DNA of 51,592 bases. Source: Alphaproteobacteria bacterium (GTDB taxonomy: Bacteria > Pseudomonadota > Alphaproteobacteria > ATCC43930 > CGMCC-115725). The position numbers and the translations under genes were made by a program. This document shows, piece by piece, positions 43,412 to 51,592 of the stretch. The notes under the pieces were generated by a model. The model did no database searches. It had not been told where the DNA came from and saw only the letters and a list, made by a program, of their open reading frames with translations. The stretch lies in NCBI GenBank assembly GCA_021325525.1, contig JAJPHB010000050.1, positions 1 to 51,592 of the forward strand. The letters run 5' to 3'. The first letter of the stretch is position 1. Every line of letters starts with the position of its first letter.

Positions 43412-45033
43412 ACCGGCGCCTCCTCGATATAGCCCAAAGCGCGGTCGCGCTCGGCGAGCGCGTGCGGCCGCGCGCGCGGATCGCCATAGCCGCCGCCGCC
43501 CGGCGTCGCCATCAATATGCTGTCGCCCTTGACGAGGGTGTGCTGCAGCCGATTGTCGACGGGCTTGCCGTTGATCTCGACCCGGCCGAGGCCGCCCGGC
43601 CCGCCGCCCGCGAGGCCCGGCGCCGGAAACCGCGTCCGCTCGGTGATGAAGCCGACGGCGATCGGCGTCTCGGAGCGGTTCTCCATCAGGATCTCCTGGC
43701 CGAGCCCGCCGCGATGGCGACCGGCGCCGCCCGAGCCGGGGCGGAGGCGCTTGTGGCGGAAGACGAGCGGGCTGTTGCGCTCGGCGACCTCGACCGGCGT
43801 CGAGGAGATGTTGCTCGGCCAGGAGAGGCAGCTCTCGCCGTCCTTCTCCCGGAGCGCGCCCATGCCGCCATTGAAGAACAGCACATTGGCATAGGTCATG
43901 CCGTTGTCGCGGATGCCGGTCTGCGTCAGGATCCAGAGCGGCGAGCCGGCCCCCGCCATGACGCGGTCGGGAACCGCCTCTTCCATGGCGGCGAAAATTG
44001 CGACCGGAAGATAGTGTCCGACGGAGGCCCGGCCGCCGCAGGAGGCGGGAAAGCGCGGGTTGACGAGCGAGCCCTCGGGCGCCGTCACCGTCAAGGAGCG
44101 GAACATGCCGGCGTTGTTCGGCAGGTTGGGCAGCAGCAAGCATTTCACGGCATAGGCGCTCATCGCATAGGTATAGGCCCAGACCGTGTTGACGGCGCGC
44201 GGCTGCTGCGGCGAAGTACCGGCGTAGTCGATGGCGATGTCGCTGCCGGCGACCGTCACCGCGACCTTGATGGTGAACGGCTCGTCGAGCCCGTCGGTCG
44301 TCATCTCGTAGCGCCAGGTACCGTCGGGCAGCGCCGCGATCGCCTTGCGCATCGCCGCCTCGGCCCGCGCGAAGAGGGCGTCGGCGATCGCCTCGAGGCT
44401 CGCGAGACCGTAATCCGCCATCATCTCGCCGAGGCGGCGCTCCAGGAGGTCGAGCGCGCCCACCTGCGCGAAGATGTCGCCCACCGTCTGGTCGGGGGTG
44501 CGCACATTGGTGCGCAGCAGGGTCAGCAGCGACTCGTCGGGCTCGCCCGCGCGCAGCAGGTGCATGAGCGGAATATGGAAGCCTTCCTCGAAGAGCTCCT
44601 TCGGCTCGATCGAGCGGATCTTGCCGCCGATATCGGGAACATGCGAGGTGCTGGCGCCGAACGCCACGAGTCGGCCCTCTCGGAAGATCGGGCGGACGAG
44701 GCAGACATCGTTGAGGTGCCCCGTCCCCTGCCACGGGTTGTTGGTCACGAGCACGTCGCCGGGCCGCATCCGCTCGACCCCGATGCCGGCGATCATGTGG
44801 CGCACCGTCGCCGGCAAGGTCGCGATGAAGGAGGGAATGGAGCCGGTATTCTCGGCGAGCGAATTGCCGCGCGCGTCGGTCAGCACGCAGGCGAAGTCGT
44901 TGGCCTCGTTCGACAAGGTCGAGAAGGCGGTGCGCGCGATCACCTTCGCCGCCTCATCGACCATCGAGCCGATGCGCGTCCAGACGATTTCCAGCGTGAC
45001 CGGGTCGATCGTAGTCGGGGCACCGGCCGTCAT
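43396..45033 (-). CDS. hyuB: Hydantoinase B / oxoprolinase-type subunit (module 2)
   Basis: A 545-residue HyuB subunit, partner of the HyuA just upstream. It starts near MTAGAPTTIDPVTLEIVWTR, the canonical HyuB opening. VLVTNNPWQGTGHLNDVCLV, DYAGTSPQQPRAVNTVWAY, LPNNAGMFRSLTVTAPEGS and GSGGAGRHRGGLGQEILM are all family blocks. ATG 45033 overlaps the hyuA stop by one base (TGATG) with GAGG seven bases upstream; GTG 45036 is an alternative. The last 16 bases, including the TAG stop, lie inside the 3' end of the convergent livF. Substrate unknown. Confidence 0.94.
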   Translation of the reverse strand: MTAGAPTTIDPVTLEIVWTRIGSMVDEAAKVIARTAFSTLSNEANDFACVLTDARGNSLAENTGSIPSFIATLPATVRHMIAGIGVERMRPGDVLVTNNPWQGTGHLNDVCLVRPIFREGRLVAFGASTSHVPDIGGKIRSIEPKELFEEGFHIPLMHLLRAGEPDESLLTLLRTNVRTPDQTVGDIFAQVGALDLLERRLGEMMADYGLASLEAIADALFARAEAAMRKAIAALPDGTWRYEMTTDGLDEPFTIKVAVTVAGSDIAIDYAGTSPQQPRAVNTVWAYTYAMSAYAVKCLLLPNLPNNAGMFRSLTVTAPEGSLVNPRFPASCGGRASVGHYLPVAIFAAMEEAVPDRVMAGAGSPLWILTQTGIRDNGMTYANVLFFNGGMGALREKDGESCLSWPSNISSTPVEVAERNSPLVFRHKRLRPGSGGAGRHRGGLGQEILMENRSETPIAVGFITERTRFPAPGLAGGGPGGLGRVEINGKPVDNRLQHTLVKGDSILMATPGGGGYGDPRARPHALAERDRALGYIEEAPVQSPR

Positions 45034-47123
45034 CACTCCACCTCGACGATGATGTTGCCGGAAGCGGCGACGCGGAGGCGGCCCGCGGGACCGAGGACGA
45101 GGGTCGAGCCGTCCTCCTCGACAAGGGCTGGACCGCCATATTCCTCGCCCGGGGCGAGCCGCGCGCGGTCATAGACCGGCGTCTCGACGAAGCGCCGGAG
45201 CTCCGGGAAGTAGGCGGAGCGCCGCCCCTTCAGCGCTTCGCCGCGGGCATGCCGCGCCGCGCCGCCGAGCCGCGCCGACCCAGGCACCTTCGCCCGCAGC
45301 GTCGTGCGGATATTGGTGAACTCGATCGGCACGCGGCCGGGCGTGCGGGCGAATTTGCCCCGGTAGCCCGCCTCGAAGGCGGCGGCGAGGCGCTGCCGCG
45401 TCTCGTCCTCGGGCGCCCGGTCATAGGGACCGGCGGGGAGCGCGACGGTGAGCTCGAACCCTTGGCCGACATAGCGCCCGTCGACGAGCCGGTCGACGGC
45501 GATATGGTCGAGCACGAGGCCGGAATCCGCGATGGTGCGCCGCGCATCCTCCTCGAGCGCGCGGAAGTGCGCTTCGAGCGCCGCCGGCGCGTGCCGGTCG
45601 AGGCGGAAGCCGATCGTGGCGACGCGATCGACGCGGATGGGCGCGACGAGGAGGCCGAAGGCCGAGGCGACCCCCGCCGCGGGCGGCACGATGAGGCGCG
45701 TTAATCCCAGCTTCTTGGCGACGTAATAGCCATGCACCGGCCCGCCGCCGCCGGTCGGCACGAGCTGATAGTGGCGCGGGTCGCGGCCGCGCTCGGCGAC
45801 ATGGACGCGGGCGGCGCGGACCATGTTCTCGTTGACGATGTCGTAGATGCCCCAGGCCGTCGCCATCGGGGACAGATCGAGGCGGCGGGCGAGGCCTTCG
45901 ATCGCATCGCGCGCCGCCGCGAGGTCGATCGCCATGGTGCCGCCGGCGAAGAAATCGGGGTTGAGGTAGCCCAGGAGGAAATTGGCGTCGGTCACGGTCG
46001 GGGCCGTTCCGCCGCGCCCGTAGGCGGCGGGGCCCGGCTCCGAGCCGGCGCTCTCGGGGCCGACCTTCAAGAGCCCGATCTCATCGCGACGGGCGATGCT
46101 ACCGCCGCCGGCGCCGATCTCGATGAGGTCGAGCGCCGAGATGCGGATCGGCAGGCCGCTGCCCTCGACGAAGCGCTTCTGCCGCGCCGCCTCGAAGCCG
46201 TAGGCGACGAGCGGCTCGCCCTTGTCGATGAGGCTGAGCTTCGCCGTCGTGCCGCCCATGTCGAAGGCGAGCACATCGCCGCCGCTGTCGGCGGCGCCGA
46301 AGAAGGCGGCGGCAAGCGCCCCGGCCGCCGGGCCCGACTCCAGCATCTGCACGGGACGCCGCTGCGCCTCGGCGACATGCGTCAGCCCGCCATTCGACAG
46401 CATCAGCCAGAGCGGCGCCTCGAGGCCGAGCCCGGCGATCTCCGCCGCCATCCGCTCCAGATAGCGCGTCGCGAGCGGCATGACATAGGCGTTGGCGACC
46501 GTCGTCGTCGCCCGCTCGTATTCGCGGATCTCGCGCACGACCTCCGAGGAGATCGTGACGAAGAGATCAGGAAAGCCGCGGGCGATGAGGGTTCGCGCCG
46601 CTTCCTCATGCGCGGGGTTGCGATAGGAGTGGAGGAAGAGGATGGCGAGCGCCTGCACGCCGCGTCCGGCGAGCGCCGCCGCCGCGGCAAGGACGCCCTC
46701 CTCGTCGAGCGCCTCTTCGACGGCGCCGTCGGCCATGATCCGCTCGGCGACCTCGAAGCGCAGATCGCGCGGCACCAGGGGCGGCGGATTGGCGATGGCG
46801 AGGTCGTAGAGCTCGTATTTGCGCTCGCGGCCGATCTCGAGCGTGTCGCGGAAGCCTTTCGTCGTGAGCAGGCCGGTCACCGCGCCCTTGCGTTCGATGA
46901 GGGCGTTGGTGAACAGCGTCGTCGCATGGACGACGCGGCGGAAGCCGGCCGCATCGAGGCGCTCCGCGGCGAGGATTGCGGCGATGCCGTCGATGACGCC
47001 GAGCGCCGGGTCGCCATGGGTCGTCAGCACCTTGCGGCTCCACTGGCGGCCGGAGCCGTGGTCGTAGACGACGATGTCGGTGAACGTGCCGCCGATATCG
47101 ATCCCGAGGGAATAGTCCGGCAT
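45033..47123 (-). CDS. hyuA: Hydantoinase A / oxoprolinase-type ATPase subunit (module 2)
   Basis: A 696-residue HyuA subunit. MPDYSLGIDIGGTFTDIVVY begins the ATP-binding fold; HATTLFTNALIERKGAVTGL, SNGGLTHVAEAQRRPVQMLE, SGPAAGALAAAFFGAAD, DMGGTTAKLSLIDKGEP and GAGGGSIARRDEIG follow. ATG 47123 has AAGGGG 5 bases upstream; the frame stays open to 47252 without family support. It overlaps hyuB by one base, so the two are coupled. It differs from the module 1 HyuA in many positions, so the modules are likely old paralogs or separate acquisitions rather than a recent duplication. Confidence 0.95.
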   Translation of the reverse strand: MPDYSLGIDIGGTFTDIVVYDHGSGRQWSRKVLTTHGDPALGVIDGIAAILAAERLDAAGFRRVVHATTLFTNALIERKGAVTGLLTTKGFRDTLEIGRERKYELYDLAIANPPPLVPRDLRFEVAERIMADGAVEEALDEEGVLAAAAALAGRGVQALAILFLHSYRNPAHEEAARTLIARGFPDLFVTISSEVVREIREYERATTTVANAYVMPLATRYLERMAAEIAGLGLEAPLWLMLSNGGLTHVAEAQRRPVQMLESGPAAGALAAAFFGAADSGGDVLAFDMGGTTAKLSLIDKGEPLVAYGFEAARQKRFVEGSGLPIRISALDLIEIGAGGGSIARRDEIGLLKVGPESAGSEPGPAAYGRGGTAPTVTDANFLLGYLNPDFFAGGTMAIDLAAARDAIEGLARRLDLSPMATAWGIYDIVNENMVRAARVHVAERGRDPRHYQLVPTGGGGPVHGYYVAKKLGLTRLIVPPAAGVASAFGLLVAPIRVDRVATIGFRLDRHAPAALEAHFRALEEDARRTIADSGLVLDHIAVDRLVDGRYVGQGFELTVALPAGPYDRAPEDETRQRLAAAFEAGYRGKFARTPGRVPIEFTNIRTTLRAKVPGSARLGGAARHARGEALKGRRSAYFPELRRFVETPVYDRARLAPGEEYGGPALVEEDGSTLVLGPAGRLRVAASGNIIVEVE

Positions 47124-47237
47124 CACCACCCCTTGCGCCCGCGTCGCCGCCGGATCGGCACCGGCGGCGAGCGAACGATAGCCGCCGCGGCGAGGAAAAG
47201 GGGAGGAAAATCGATTGGAGCGGGCGCGCTGACGGTT

Positions 47238-47367
47238 GAACCACCAAGGCACGAAGGCACGAAGATGGTTCGCGCGCGAAGCGCGATCAATTCTCGTGCT
47301 CTTCGAGGACGCGCATCAGGGCGTCACGCGGCGGCGCCAGCTCGGCGCCTTCCTGACTTGGTGGTTC
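47238..47367. repeat. Inverted repeat of the CACGAAG type, second copy
   Basis: gaaccaccaag (47238-47248) and cttggtggttc (47357-47367) are perfect 11-base inverted arms. Just inside the left arm, gcacgaaggcacgaag repeats the word that marks the element at 1117-1273; a gcgcgcgaagcgcg palindrome follows. It fills most of the 278-base gap upstream of hyuA of module 2. No promoter for hyuA is obvious in the rest of the gap. Confidence 0.65.
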
Positions 47368-47401
47368 GAGCGTCCCCGCGACCGCGCGATCCGACCCGCG
47401 G

Positions 47402-48073
47402 CTATTGGGCGCCGAGCTGCGCCACCTGCTCGGGGGTGAGCACGAAGTCGATGGGCGTGCCGTCTTCTTCCGTGCGGAAGCGCACAGGGATGCCGCGGCT
47501 ATTCATCCAGACATCCTGATGCTTATCGGTCTGGAACTGATAATGCCGAACCGGCACTTGCGCGCCATAGAGAGAGACGACGGCCTGGTCGGCGCCGCTC
47601 GCCTTGACCGGGAAGAGCTTGCCGCTCTTCGTCGACATCATGACGACGGGATTCGCCATCCCCGCCGCCCAGGGCTCGGACGGGTAGACATTGGCCGGCG
47701 CGACGGTGGTGCCCGTCGGCGTCGTGATGACGAAGCCATTGCCTTGCGCCTTGCCGTGCACCTCGACGCGCTCGCCATTCGTCACCGTGACGCCGTCGAA
47801 GCCGACGAGGCGGTTGCCGCGCCAGAGCTCGGTGCGGTCGGCTTCCTCGCGGAACATGACGATGCCGAGCACCTTGACGGCGACGCGCAGCCGCGTGTCG
47901 ATCCGCCGCGAATCGCCGTTCTGCTCGACGGTGTCGACATAGGTGCCGATGTCGCCATAGCGCGGATGCTCGACGCGATATGTGTAGGTCTGGCGCGTGC
48001 CCGCCGCCGCGGGGCCGGCGCCGGCCCCGGCGAGGAGAAAAGCGCAGACGATGAGCCCACAGGCTTTCAGCAA
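47402..48073 (-). CDS. Exported DUF6134-like protein
   Basis: A 223-residue predicted periplasmic protein. The signal peptide LIVCAFLLAGAGAGPAAAG leads to a beta-rich domain: YTYRVEHPRYGDIGTYVDTV, LRVAVKVLGIVMFREEADR, then VYPSEPWAAGMANPVVM and PVRFRTEEDGTPIDFVL. This matches proteins annotated DUF6134, of unknown function. The start is TTG at 48073 with a GGGGGC site nearby; no ATG is available. A TATTAT box at 48149-48154 on the minus strand could be its -10, but the -35 is weak. The position between hyuA and a dehydrogenase gives no hint of its role. Confidence 0.8.
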   Translation of the reverse strand: MLKACGLIVCAFLLAGAGAGPAAAGTRQTYTYRVEHPRYGDIGTYVDTVEQNGDSRRIDTRLRVAVKVLGIVMFREEADRTELWRGNRLVGFDGVTVTNGERVEVHGKAQGNGFVITTPTGTTVAPANVYPSEPWAAGMANPVVMMSTKSGKLFPVKASGADQAVVSLYGAQVPVRHYQFQTDKHQDVWMNSRGIPVRFRTEEDGTPIDFVLTPEQVAQLGAQ

Positions 48074-48211
48074 AGCAGCCCCCAGATGCGCAGCGAGAGA
48101 GTCTAGCCCGATTTACCGCGGCTACAAGCGGCATTTCAGAGCGCTGCTATAATACGCTCCGCGCCGCCGCTTCATTCCCTGGAAACGCGACCAAAATCCG
48201 CCAAAAGCGAT

Positions 48212-49231
48212 CTACTGCTCGTTCCGCCGGAGGAATTCGGCATTGACGCAGTTGACGAGGATGCCGTCGCGCAAATAGCGCAGCGCCGTCTCGATCGACT
48301 TCCGCCGCTGATCGGCGAAGCTCGCGGCGCTGTAGAAGGCGGCGTGCGGCGACAGGAGGACGCGCCCTCTGATCCAGGGCTCGTCGGCGTGCCAGGCGGC
48401 GATCAGCGGATCGGCGAGGTCGAGCGGTTCCTTCGGCAGCACGTCGAGGCCGACGCCGCCGATCCGACCTGTCTTCAGCCCGGCCAGCACGGCGGCGGTA
48501 TCGACGATGGGCCCGCGCGCCGCATTGATGAGGAGCGCGCCCTCCTTCATGCGGGCGACCGCGCCGTCGTCGATCATGCGCCGCGTCTCGTCCGTAAGCG
48601 GCGCGTGGATGGTGACGACATCGGCGGCGGCGAGCAGAGCTTCGAGCTTCATGTCGCGCTCGAAGCCCAAGGCGAGGTCCCGCCCGGGGAGGATGTAGGG
48701 ATCGTAGAAACGGACCGCCATGCCGAAGGCGCGGGCGCGGAGCGCTGCCGCCGTGCCGATGGCGCCGAGGCCGATGACCCCGAAGACGGCGCCGCGCAGG
48801 CGCCGCACCGTCGACGGCGCGTCGTAGCGCCAGCCCTGCGCGAGCTCGGCGCGGAGCACCTCGTTGTAGCGCGCCGTGCCGCGGGCAAGGCTCAGCATCA
48901 TGGCGATGGCGTGGTCGGCGACATCGGTCGTGCCGTAATCGGGCACGTTGCAGACGGCGACGCCCCGCCGGCCGCAGGCGGCGAGGTCGACCGTGTCGTA
49001 GCCGACCCCCATCCGCACGACGATGCGGCAGCGCGGCGCGCGCGCCAGCTCCGCCTCTCCGAAATTCATCCGCGTCATGATGACGGCATCGCACTTGGCC
49101 CAGCTCTCGGCCGAGATCACCGAGCCCGAGCGAATGCGATGCACCTCGATCTCCGTGTCGGCGCCGCCGACCTCGCGCTCGATATCGGGCTCGCCGCGAA
49201 AGGAGGCGTCAGGATAGAGCACGCGGATCAT
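48212..49231 (-). CDS. D-2-hydroxyacid dehydrogenase, NAD-dependent (CtBP-like)
   Basis: A 339-residue oxidoreductase that interconverts a 2-oxoacid and a D-2-hydroxyacid. The NAD fingerprint GAVFGVIGLGAIGTAAALRA is intact. Catalytic residues are visible: arginine in INAARGPIVDTAAV, glutamate in VGLDVLPKEPLDL, histidine in LLSPHAAFYSAAS. The substrate-loop VRMGVGYDTVDL is typical. It most resembles the C-terminal-binding-protein branch, whose substrates vary. The start at 49231 (MIRVLYPDASF) fits the family; the frame is open to 49450 but its extra residues come from the AT-rich leader. Confidence 0.93.
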   Translation of the reverse strand: MIRVLYPDASFRGEPDIEREVGGADTEIEVHRIRSGSVISAESWAKCDAVIMTRMNFGEAELARAPRCRIVVRMGVGYDTVDLAACGRRGVAVCNVPDYGTTDVADHAIAMMLSLARGTARYNEVLRAELAQGWRYDAPSTVRRLRGAVFGVIGLGAIGTAAALRARAFGMAVRFYDPYILPGRDLALGFERDMKLEALLAAADVVTIHAPLTDETRRMIDDGAVARMKEGALLINAARGPIVDTAAVLAGLKTGRIGGVGLDVLPKEPLDLADPLIAAWHADEPWIRGRVLLSPHAAFYSAASFADQRRKSIETALRYLRDGILVNCVNAEFLRRNEQ

Positions 49232-49586
49232 CGGGTTCTCGTCGCTCAGCGAAACGTCGCCGGCAGGATAATGGCGCGGCGAAGCGGCGAAAACCGTGAA
49301 GTTCCCGCGCGAAACGCATCCGGGCGAATGGGAGGCAAATTGTATCAGAGCCCTCTCTCGGCTCCCGATGGTGCAACACAATGTAAAAGAACACGTAAAT
49401 TGCGGGAACAAACACAAATGAGCCGTATCAAACCGCGTATGGCCAAACATAATTGAAACACATTATTACACGCCGATAAGGATGAATTTCACCGTCCCAT
49501 GTGTTGAGCGGGAAGTGTATTCGGCGCGCGCTCATCAACAGCGAAACGCCCGAGAACAGAACCGACTCAACACAGCAGGAATATCG
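49232..49586. promoter_or_regulatory. AT-rich divergent intergenic region (355 bp) with a candidate promoter
   Basis: This is one of the most AT-rich stretches in the window, especially 49370-49480. On the plus strand TTGAAA (49453-49458) and GATAAG (49475-49480) are 16 bases apart and would drive the 47-aa gene with a leader of about 100 bases. The minus strand should carry the dehydrogenase promoter, but I see no clear pair. No gene is supported inside it. Confidence 0.35.
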
Positions 49587-49730
49587 ATGGATGCTGGATA
49601 TTTGCGTGAAAAAGCCCGTGAATTTGTCGAGCTCGCCTCGCTCGCGAGCGAGGAGAATGTGCGCAGACGCCTTCTGAAGCTGGCCCAGGAATTCGAGGAT
49701 CTCGCGGACCGCATCGAGGAGGGGGAGTAG
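49587..49730 (+). CDS. Small helical protein (47 aa)
   Basis: MDAGYLREKAREFVELASLA followed by SEENVRRRLLKLAQEFEDLA and a short acidic end makes two amphipathic helices, probably a helical hairpin. AGGA lies 7 bases before the ATG at 49587. Similar short REKAREF...L..LA.EF..LA proteins are common and uncharacterised in alphaproteobacteria. An in-frame ATG at 49482 would add residues that do not fit. Function unknown; the long AT-rich leader suggests regulated expression. Confidence 0.7.
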   Translation: MDAGYLREKAREFVELASLASEENVRRRLLKLAQEFEDLADRIEEGE

Positions 49731-49772
49731 CCTCAGGTTTCGGCCTGACGCCGAGGCGAGAATATCCAGAGA

Positions 49773-50894
49773 TCAGCCGACGAGGCTCGTGCGGCGCATG
49801 GCGCTCGTGAGCGGCACGACCCTTATGCCTTGCGATGTCGCGGCGGGCAGCCACTCCGCCAGAACCGAAAGCGTCGCGTCGTGCGGGTGGCCGATGCCGA
49901 TCGCGGCGCCGTGCCGGCGGGCGACGCCCACCAGCTCCGCCAATTGCCGCCGCACGCCGTCGGCCGTCGCCTCATTGTCGAGGAAGACGTTGCGCGAGGC
50001 GAAGGGCAAATCATGCGCGGCCGCCACGCGCGGGCAAACGGTGCGCGGCGTCGTCCGGGAATCGAGGAAGAGCAAGCCGCGCGCCTTCAGCTCCTCGAGC
50101 ACGATGCTCATGCGCGCGGCATCGGCGGTGAAGCGGCTGCCCATATGGTTGTTGACGCCGACATACCCCTCCATGCGGCTCAGCCCCCAACGGAGGCGGC
50201 GGAGGATTTCGGGCTCGGCGAGGCTCGTCGTCAACGCATTCGGCCCGGGATCGACCGCCAGCGATTCCGGCTGCATCGGCAAGTGCACCAGGTACTCGCG
50301 GCCGCGCTCGCGCGCCGCTCTCGTCCAATCGGAGAGCCGGTCGCCATAGGTCATGAAGGCCAAGGTGACCTCGCCCGGCAGCGCGACAGCCTGGCTGGTG
50401 CGCGCCTGGTCGAGGCCGAGATCGTCGATGACGATGGCAACGGCCGGAGCGGCGCCCGCGCCGACGAAGGGGCGGGCATTGCGCAGCCAGGTCGGCGTGC
50501 CGGTCGCCGGCCGTGGACGGGGCGGCGCAGAAGGGCGGGCGACGGGGACGGGTTGGAGGGGGGCGGGTTCGGTCTTCGGCACCGCCGGACCCGGCGCGGC
50601 GGCGGGCTCTTCCGGCTCCGGCGGAACATAGATATCCGCCGGCAGCGGCACTTCCTCCATGGTCACGATCGCCGGGCGCGACGCCGCCACGCGCCTGGCG
50701 GCCTCGGGCGGGGTGGCGCGCGGCAGGGGCGGCGCCGCACGCAGCAGCTCGGCAATGCCGAAGCCGGCGGCAACGGCGCCGAAGCCGCCGAGAAGGAGGG
50801 CGCGGCGCGACGGCGCCGCCGCCCGCCGGCGCTGCCGTGGCGCCTGCGGCGGCCTGCGGTATGTCGCCAGAGGATGCGTCCTTCGCTTCGCCAT
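49773..50894 (-). CDS. Divergent polysaccharide deacetylase family protein (YibQ/DUF610)
   Basis: A 373-residue exported protein. A basic N-terminus with PSRRALLLGGFGAVAAG resembles a twin-arginine or signal-anchor segment near residues 29-45. A proline-rich linker (EPEEPAAAPGPAVPKTEP) precedes the deacetylase-like barrel: AVAIVIDDLGLDQARTSQAV, LVHLPMQPESLAVDPGP, VNNHMGSRFTADAARM, LLFLDSRTTPRTVCPRVAAA and GIGHPHDATLSVLAEWL. Two acids in IDDLG and histidines in NNHMGS and GHPH would hold a metal. This family usually lies beside an EnvC-like peptidase and a CtpA protease; here neither is adjacent. A role in cell-wall or surface-polymer modification is inferred from the family. Confidence 0.92.
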   Translation of the reverse strand: MAKRRTHPLATYRRPPQAPRQRRRAAAPSRRALLLGGFGAVAAGFGIAELLRAAPPLPRATPPEAARRVAASRPAIVTMEEVPLPADIYVPPEPEEPAAAPGPAVPKTEPAPLQPVPVARPSAPPRPRPATGTPTWLRNARPFVGAGAAPAVAIVIDDLGLDQARTSQAVALPGEVTLAFMTYGDRLSDWTRAARERGREYLVHLPMQPESLAVDPGPNALTTSLAEPEILRRLRWGLSRMEGYVGVNNHMGSRFTADAARMSIVLEELKARGLLFLDSRTTPRTVCPRVAAAHDLPFASRNVFLDNEATADGVRRQLAELVGVARRHGAAIGIGHPHDATLSVLAEWLPAATSQGIRVVPLTSAMRRTSLVG

Positions 50895-50984
50895 CGCCCG
50901 CCTGCTCTCGCCCTCATCGGTATCGGCCAAACCCTAATTTAACCCTAATCGCCGGGCGATTTGCCGCCGCTTCCGTGCGCGCGT

Positions 50985-51592
50985 TCAGGCGTGAATATGC
51001 GAGCGGACCAAATGGCGCGTGCGCACGCTGTCGCGCCGCCCCGCGAGAAGGGAGGCGATGTAGCAGACGGACGCGGTGAGGATGATCGCCGGACCCGAAG
51101 GCAGGTTCGCGTGGTAGGAGAGCAGCAGGCCGACATAGCTCGAGGCGAAGGCGATGGCGGTCGAGAGCAGGCTCAAGGTCCACACCTCGCGCGCCCAGAA
51201 GCGCGCCGCCGCCGCGGGAAGCATCATGAGGCCGACCGACATCAGCGTGCCGAGGGCCTGGAAGCCGGCGACCAGGTTGACGACGACGAGAGCGAGGAAA
51301 ACGGTGTGGACGGCCCCGCCGCGCCCCCCGACCGAGCGGACGAAGGCGGGATCGAAGCATTCCATGACGAGCGGCCGGTAGATGAGCGCGAGGACCAGCA
51401 GCGACGCGGTCTCGATGCTCGCGACCAGGATGAGCGACGCGTCGTCGACGGCGAGAATCGAGCCGAAGAGGACGGTCAGGAGATCGATGCTGCTGCCGTA
51501 GGTCGAGACGATGAGGACGCCGAGGGCGAGCGAGGTCAGATAGAAGCCGGCAAAGCTCGCGTCCTCGCGCAGGGTGGTCGCCCGGCTGACGA
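50985..51592 (-). CDS. Metal ABC transporter permease, ABC-3 (ZnuB/MntB-like) family, 5' end off the window
   Basis: About 202 residues of an inner-membrane permease; the N-terminus lies beyond base 51592. Several hydrophobic helices are visible (LTSLALGVLIVSTYG, LLVLALIYRPLVMECFDP, FLALVVVNLVAGFQALGTLM, SVGLMMLPAAAARFW, AFASSYVGLLLSYHANLPSG, PAIILTASVCYIASLLAG). The QALGTLMSVGLMMLPAAAAR stretch is the ABC-3 family hallmark. It should import zinc or manganese with an ATPase and binding protein outside the window. The 90-base gap to the deacetylase gene holds nothing clear. Confidence 0.93.
   Translation of the reverse strand, partial: VSRATTLREDASFAGFYLTSLALGVLIVSTYGSSIDLLTVLFGSILAVDDASLILVASIETASLLVLALIYRPLVMECFDPAFVRSVGGRGGAVHTVFLALVVVNLVAGFQALGTLMSVGLMMLPAAAARFWAREVWTLSLLSTAIAFASSYVGLLLSYHANLPSGPAIILTASVCYIASLLAGRRDSVRTRHLVRSHIHA

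Noticed and set aside
5647-47123. The two hyuAB sets as a recent duplication of one block
   Set aside because: The HyuA and HyuB pairs differ throughout, have different lengths, and only module 2 has overlapping hyuA-hyuB and a full transporter.
48148-48153. Perfect TATAAT on the plus strand
   Set aside because: No -35 at a sensible distance and no plus-strand gene downstream for more than 1.4 kb; the complementary TATTAT on the minus strand is a better fit to the DUF6134-like gene.
1-51592. CRISPR arrays, tRNA or rRNA genes, transposases, prophage genes
   Set aside because: No regularly spaced direct repeats, no tRNA-like T-loop words in suitable context, and no proteins of these classes were found on either strand.

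Overview
The window is GC-rich bacterial chromosome with closely packed genes. Gene content and order place it in the Alphaproteobacteria: rpoZ-rsh-pdxJ-acpS-lepB-rnc-era-recO-parC followed by folK, a NYN protein, a family-5-type uracil-DNA glycosylase, smpB and dapA is a layout typical of that class. The class rests on gene order and protein character. I cannot fix the order from the sequence alone (Hyphomicrobiales or Rhodospirillales are both possible). No tRNA, rRNA, CRISPR array, transposase or prophage gene was recognised.

Layout. (1) 1-7.8 kb: a first uptake/ring-opening module on the minus strand, with a truncated LivK-type binding protein, HyuB and HyuA. HyuB and HyuA are separated by a plus-strand chemoreceptor and a 63-aa gene. 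(2) 7.8-12.9 kb: a compact surface-polysaccharide locus with an outer-membrane beta-barrel protein, a Wzc/ExoP-like tyrosine autokinase and an unknown membrane-anchored protein, preceded by a small membrane protein gene. (3) 13-17 kb: GMC oxidoreductase, GNAT acetyltransferase, an orphan TAXI-type binding protein and a TusA-like protein. (4) 17-31 kb: the conserved housekeeping block (DNA topology, repair, RNA processing, protein export, cofactor synthesis, stringent response), interrupted by a VapBC toxin-antitoxin pair. (5) 31-38.5 kb: cell-wall and envelope genes (lytic transglycosylase, M23 peptidase, small lipoprotein, trypsin-like protease), an alpha/beta hydrolase, and a broken LysR regulator divergent from a YciI-like gene. 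(6) 38.5-47.1 kb: a second, complete module, livKHMGF facing a second hyuAB pair. (7) 47.1-51.6 kb: a DUF6134-like secreted protein, a D-2-hydroxyacid dehydrogenase, a 47-aa helical protein, a divergent polysaccharide deacetylase and a truncated zinc/manganese-type ABC permease.

How the parts fit. Both HyuAB pairs sit beside LivK-type binding proteins. The likely theme is import of a cyclic amide, amino-acid-like or peptide-like solute followed by ATP-dependent ring opening; the true substrates are unknown. The chemoreceptor inside module 1 could sense the same class of solute. Several non-coding gaps carry dispersed palindromic repeats of at least three kinds. One copy has been read into the 3' end of hyuA of module 1, so that it encodes that protein's C-terminus.

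Most notable oddities: the repeat-encoded HyuA tail, the LysR gene with two lesions, the LivG ATPase with a degenerate signature motif, the polysaccharide locus without a visible Wza or glycosyltransferase, the operator-like palindrome at its promoter, and the unusual quinolone-region residues of ParC.
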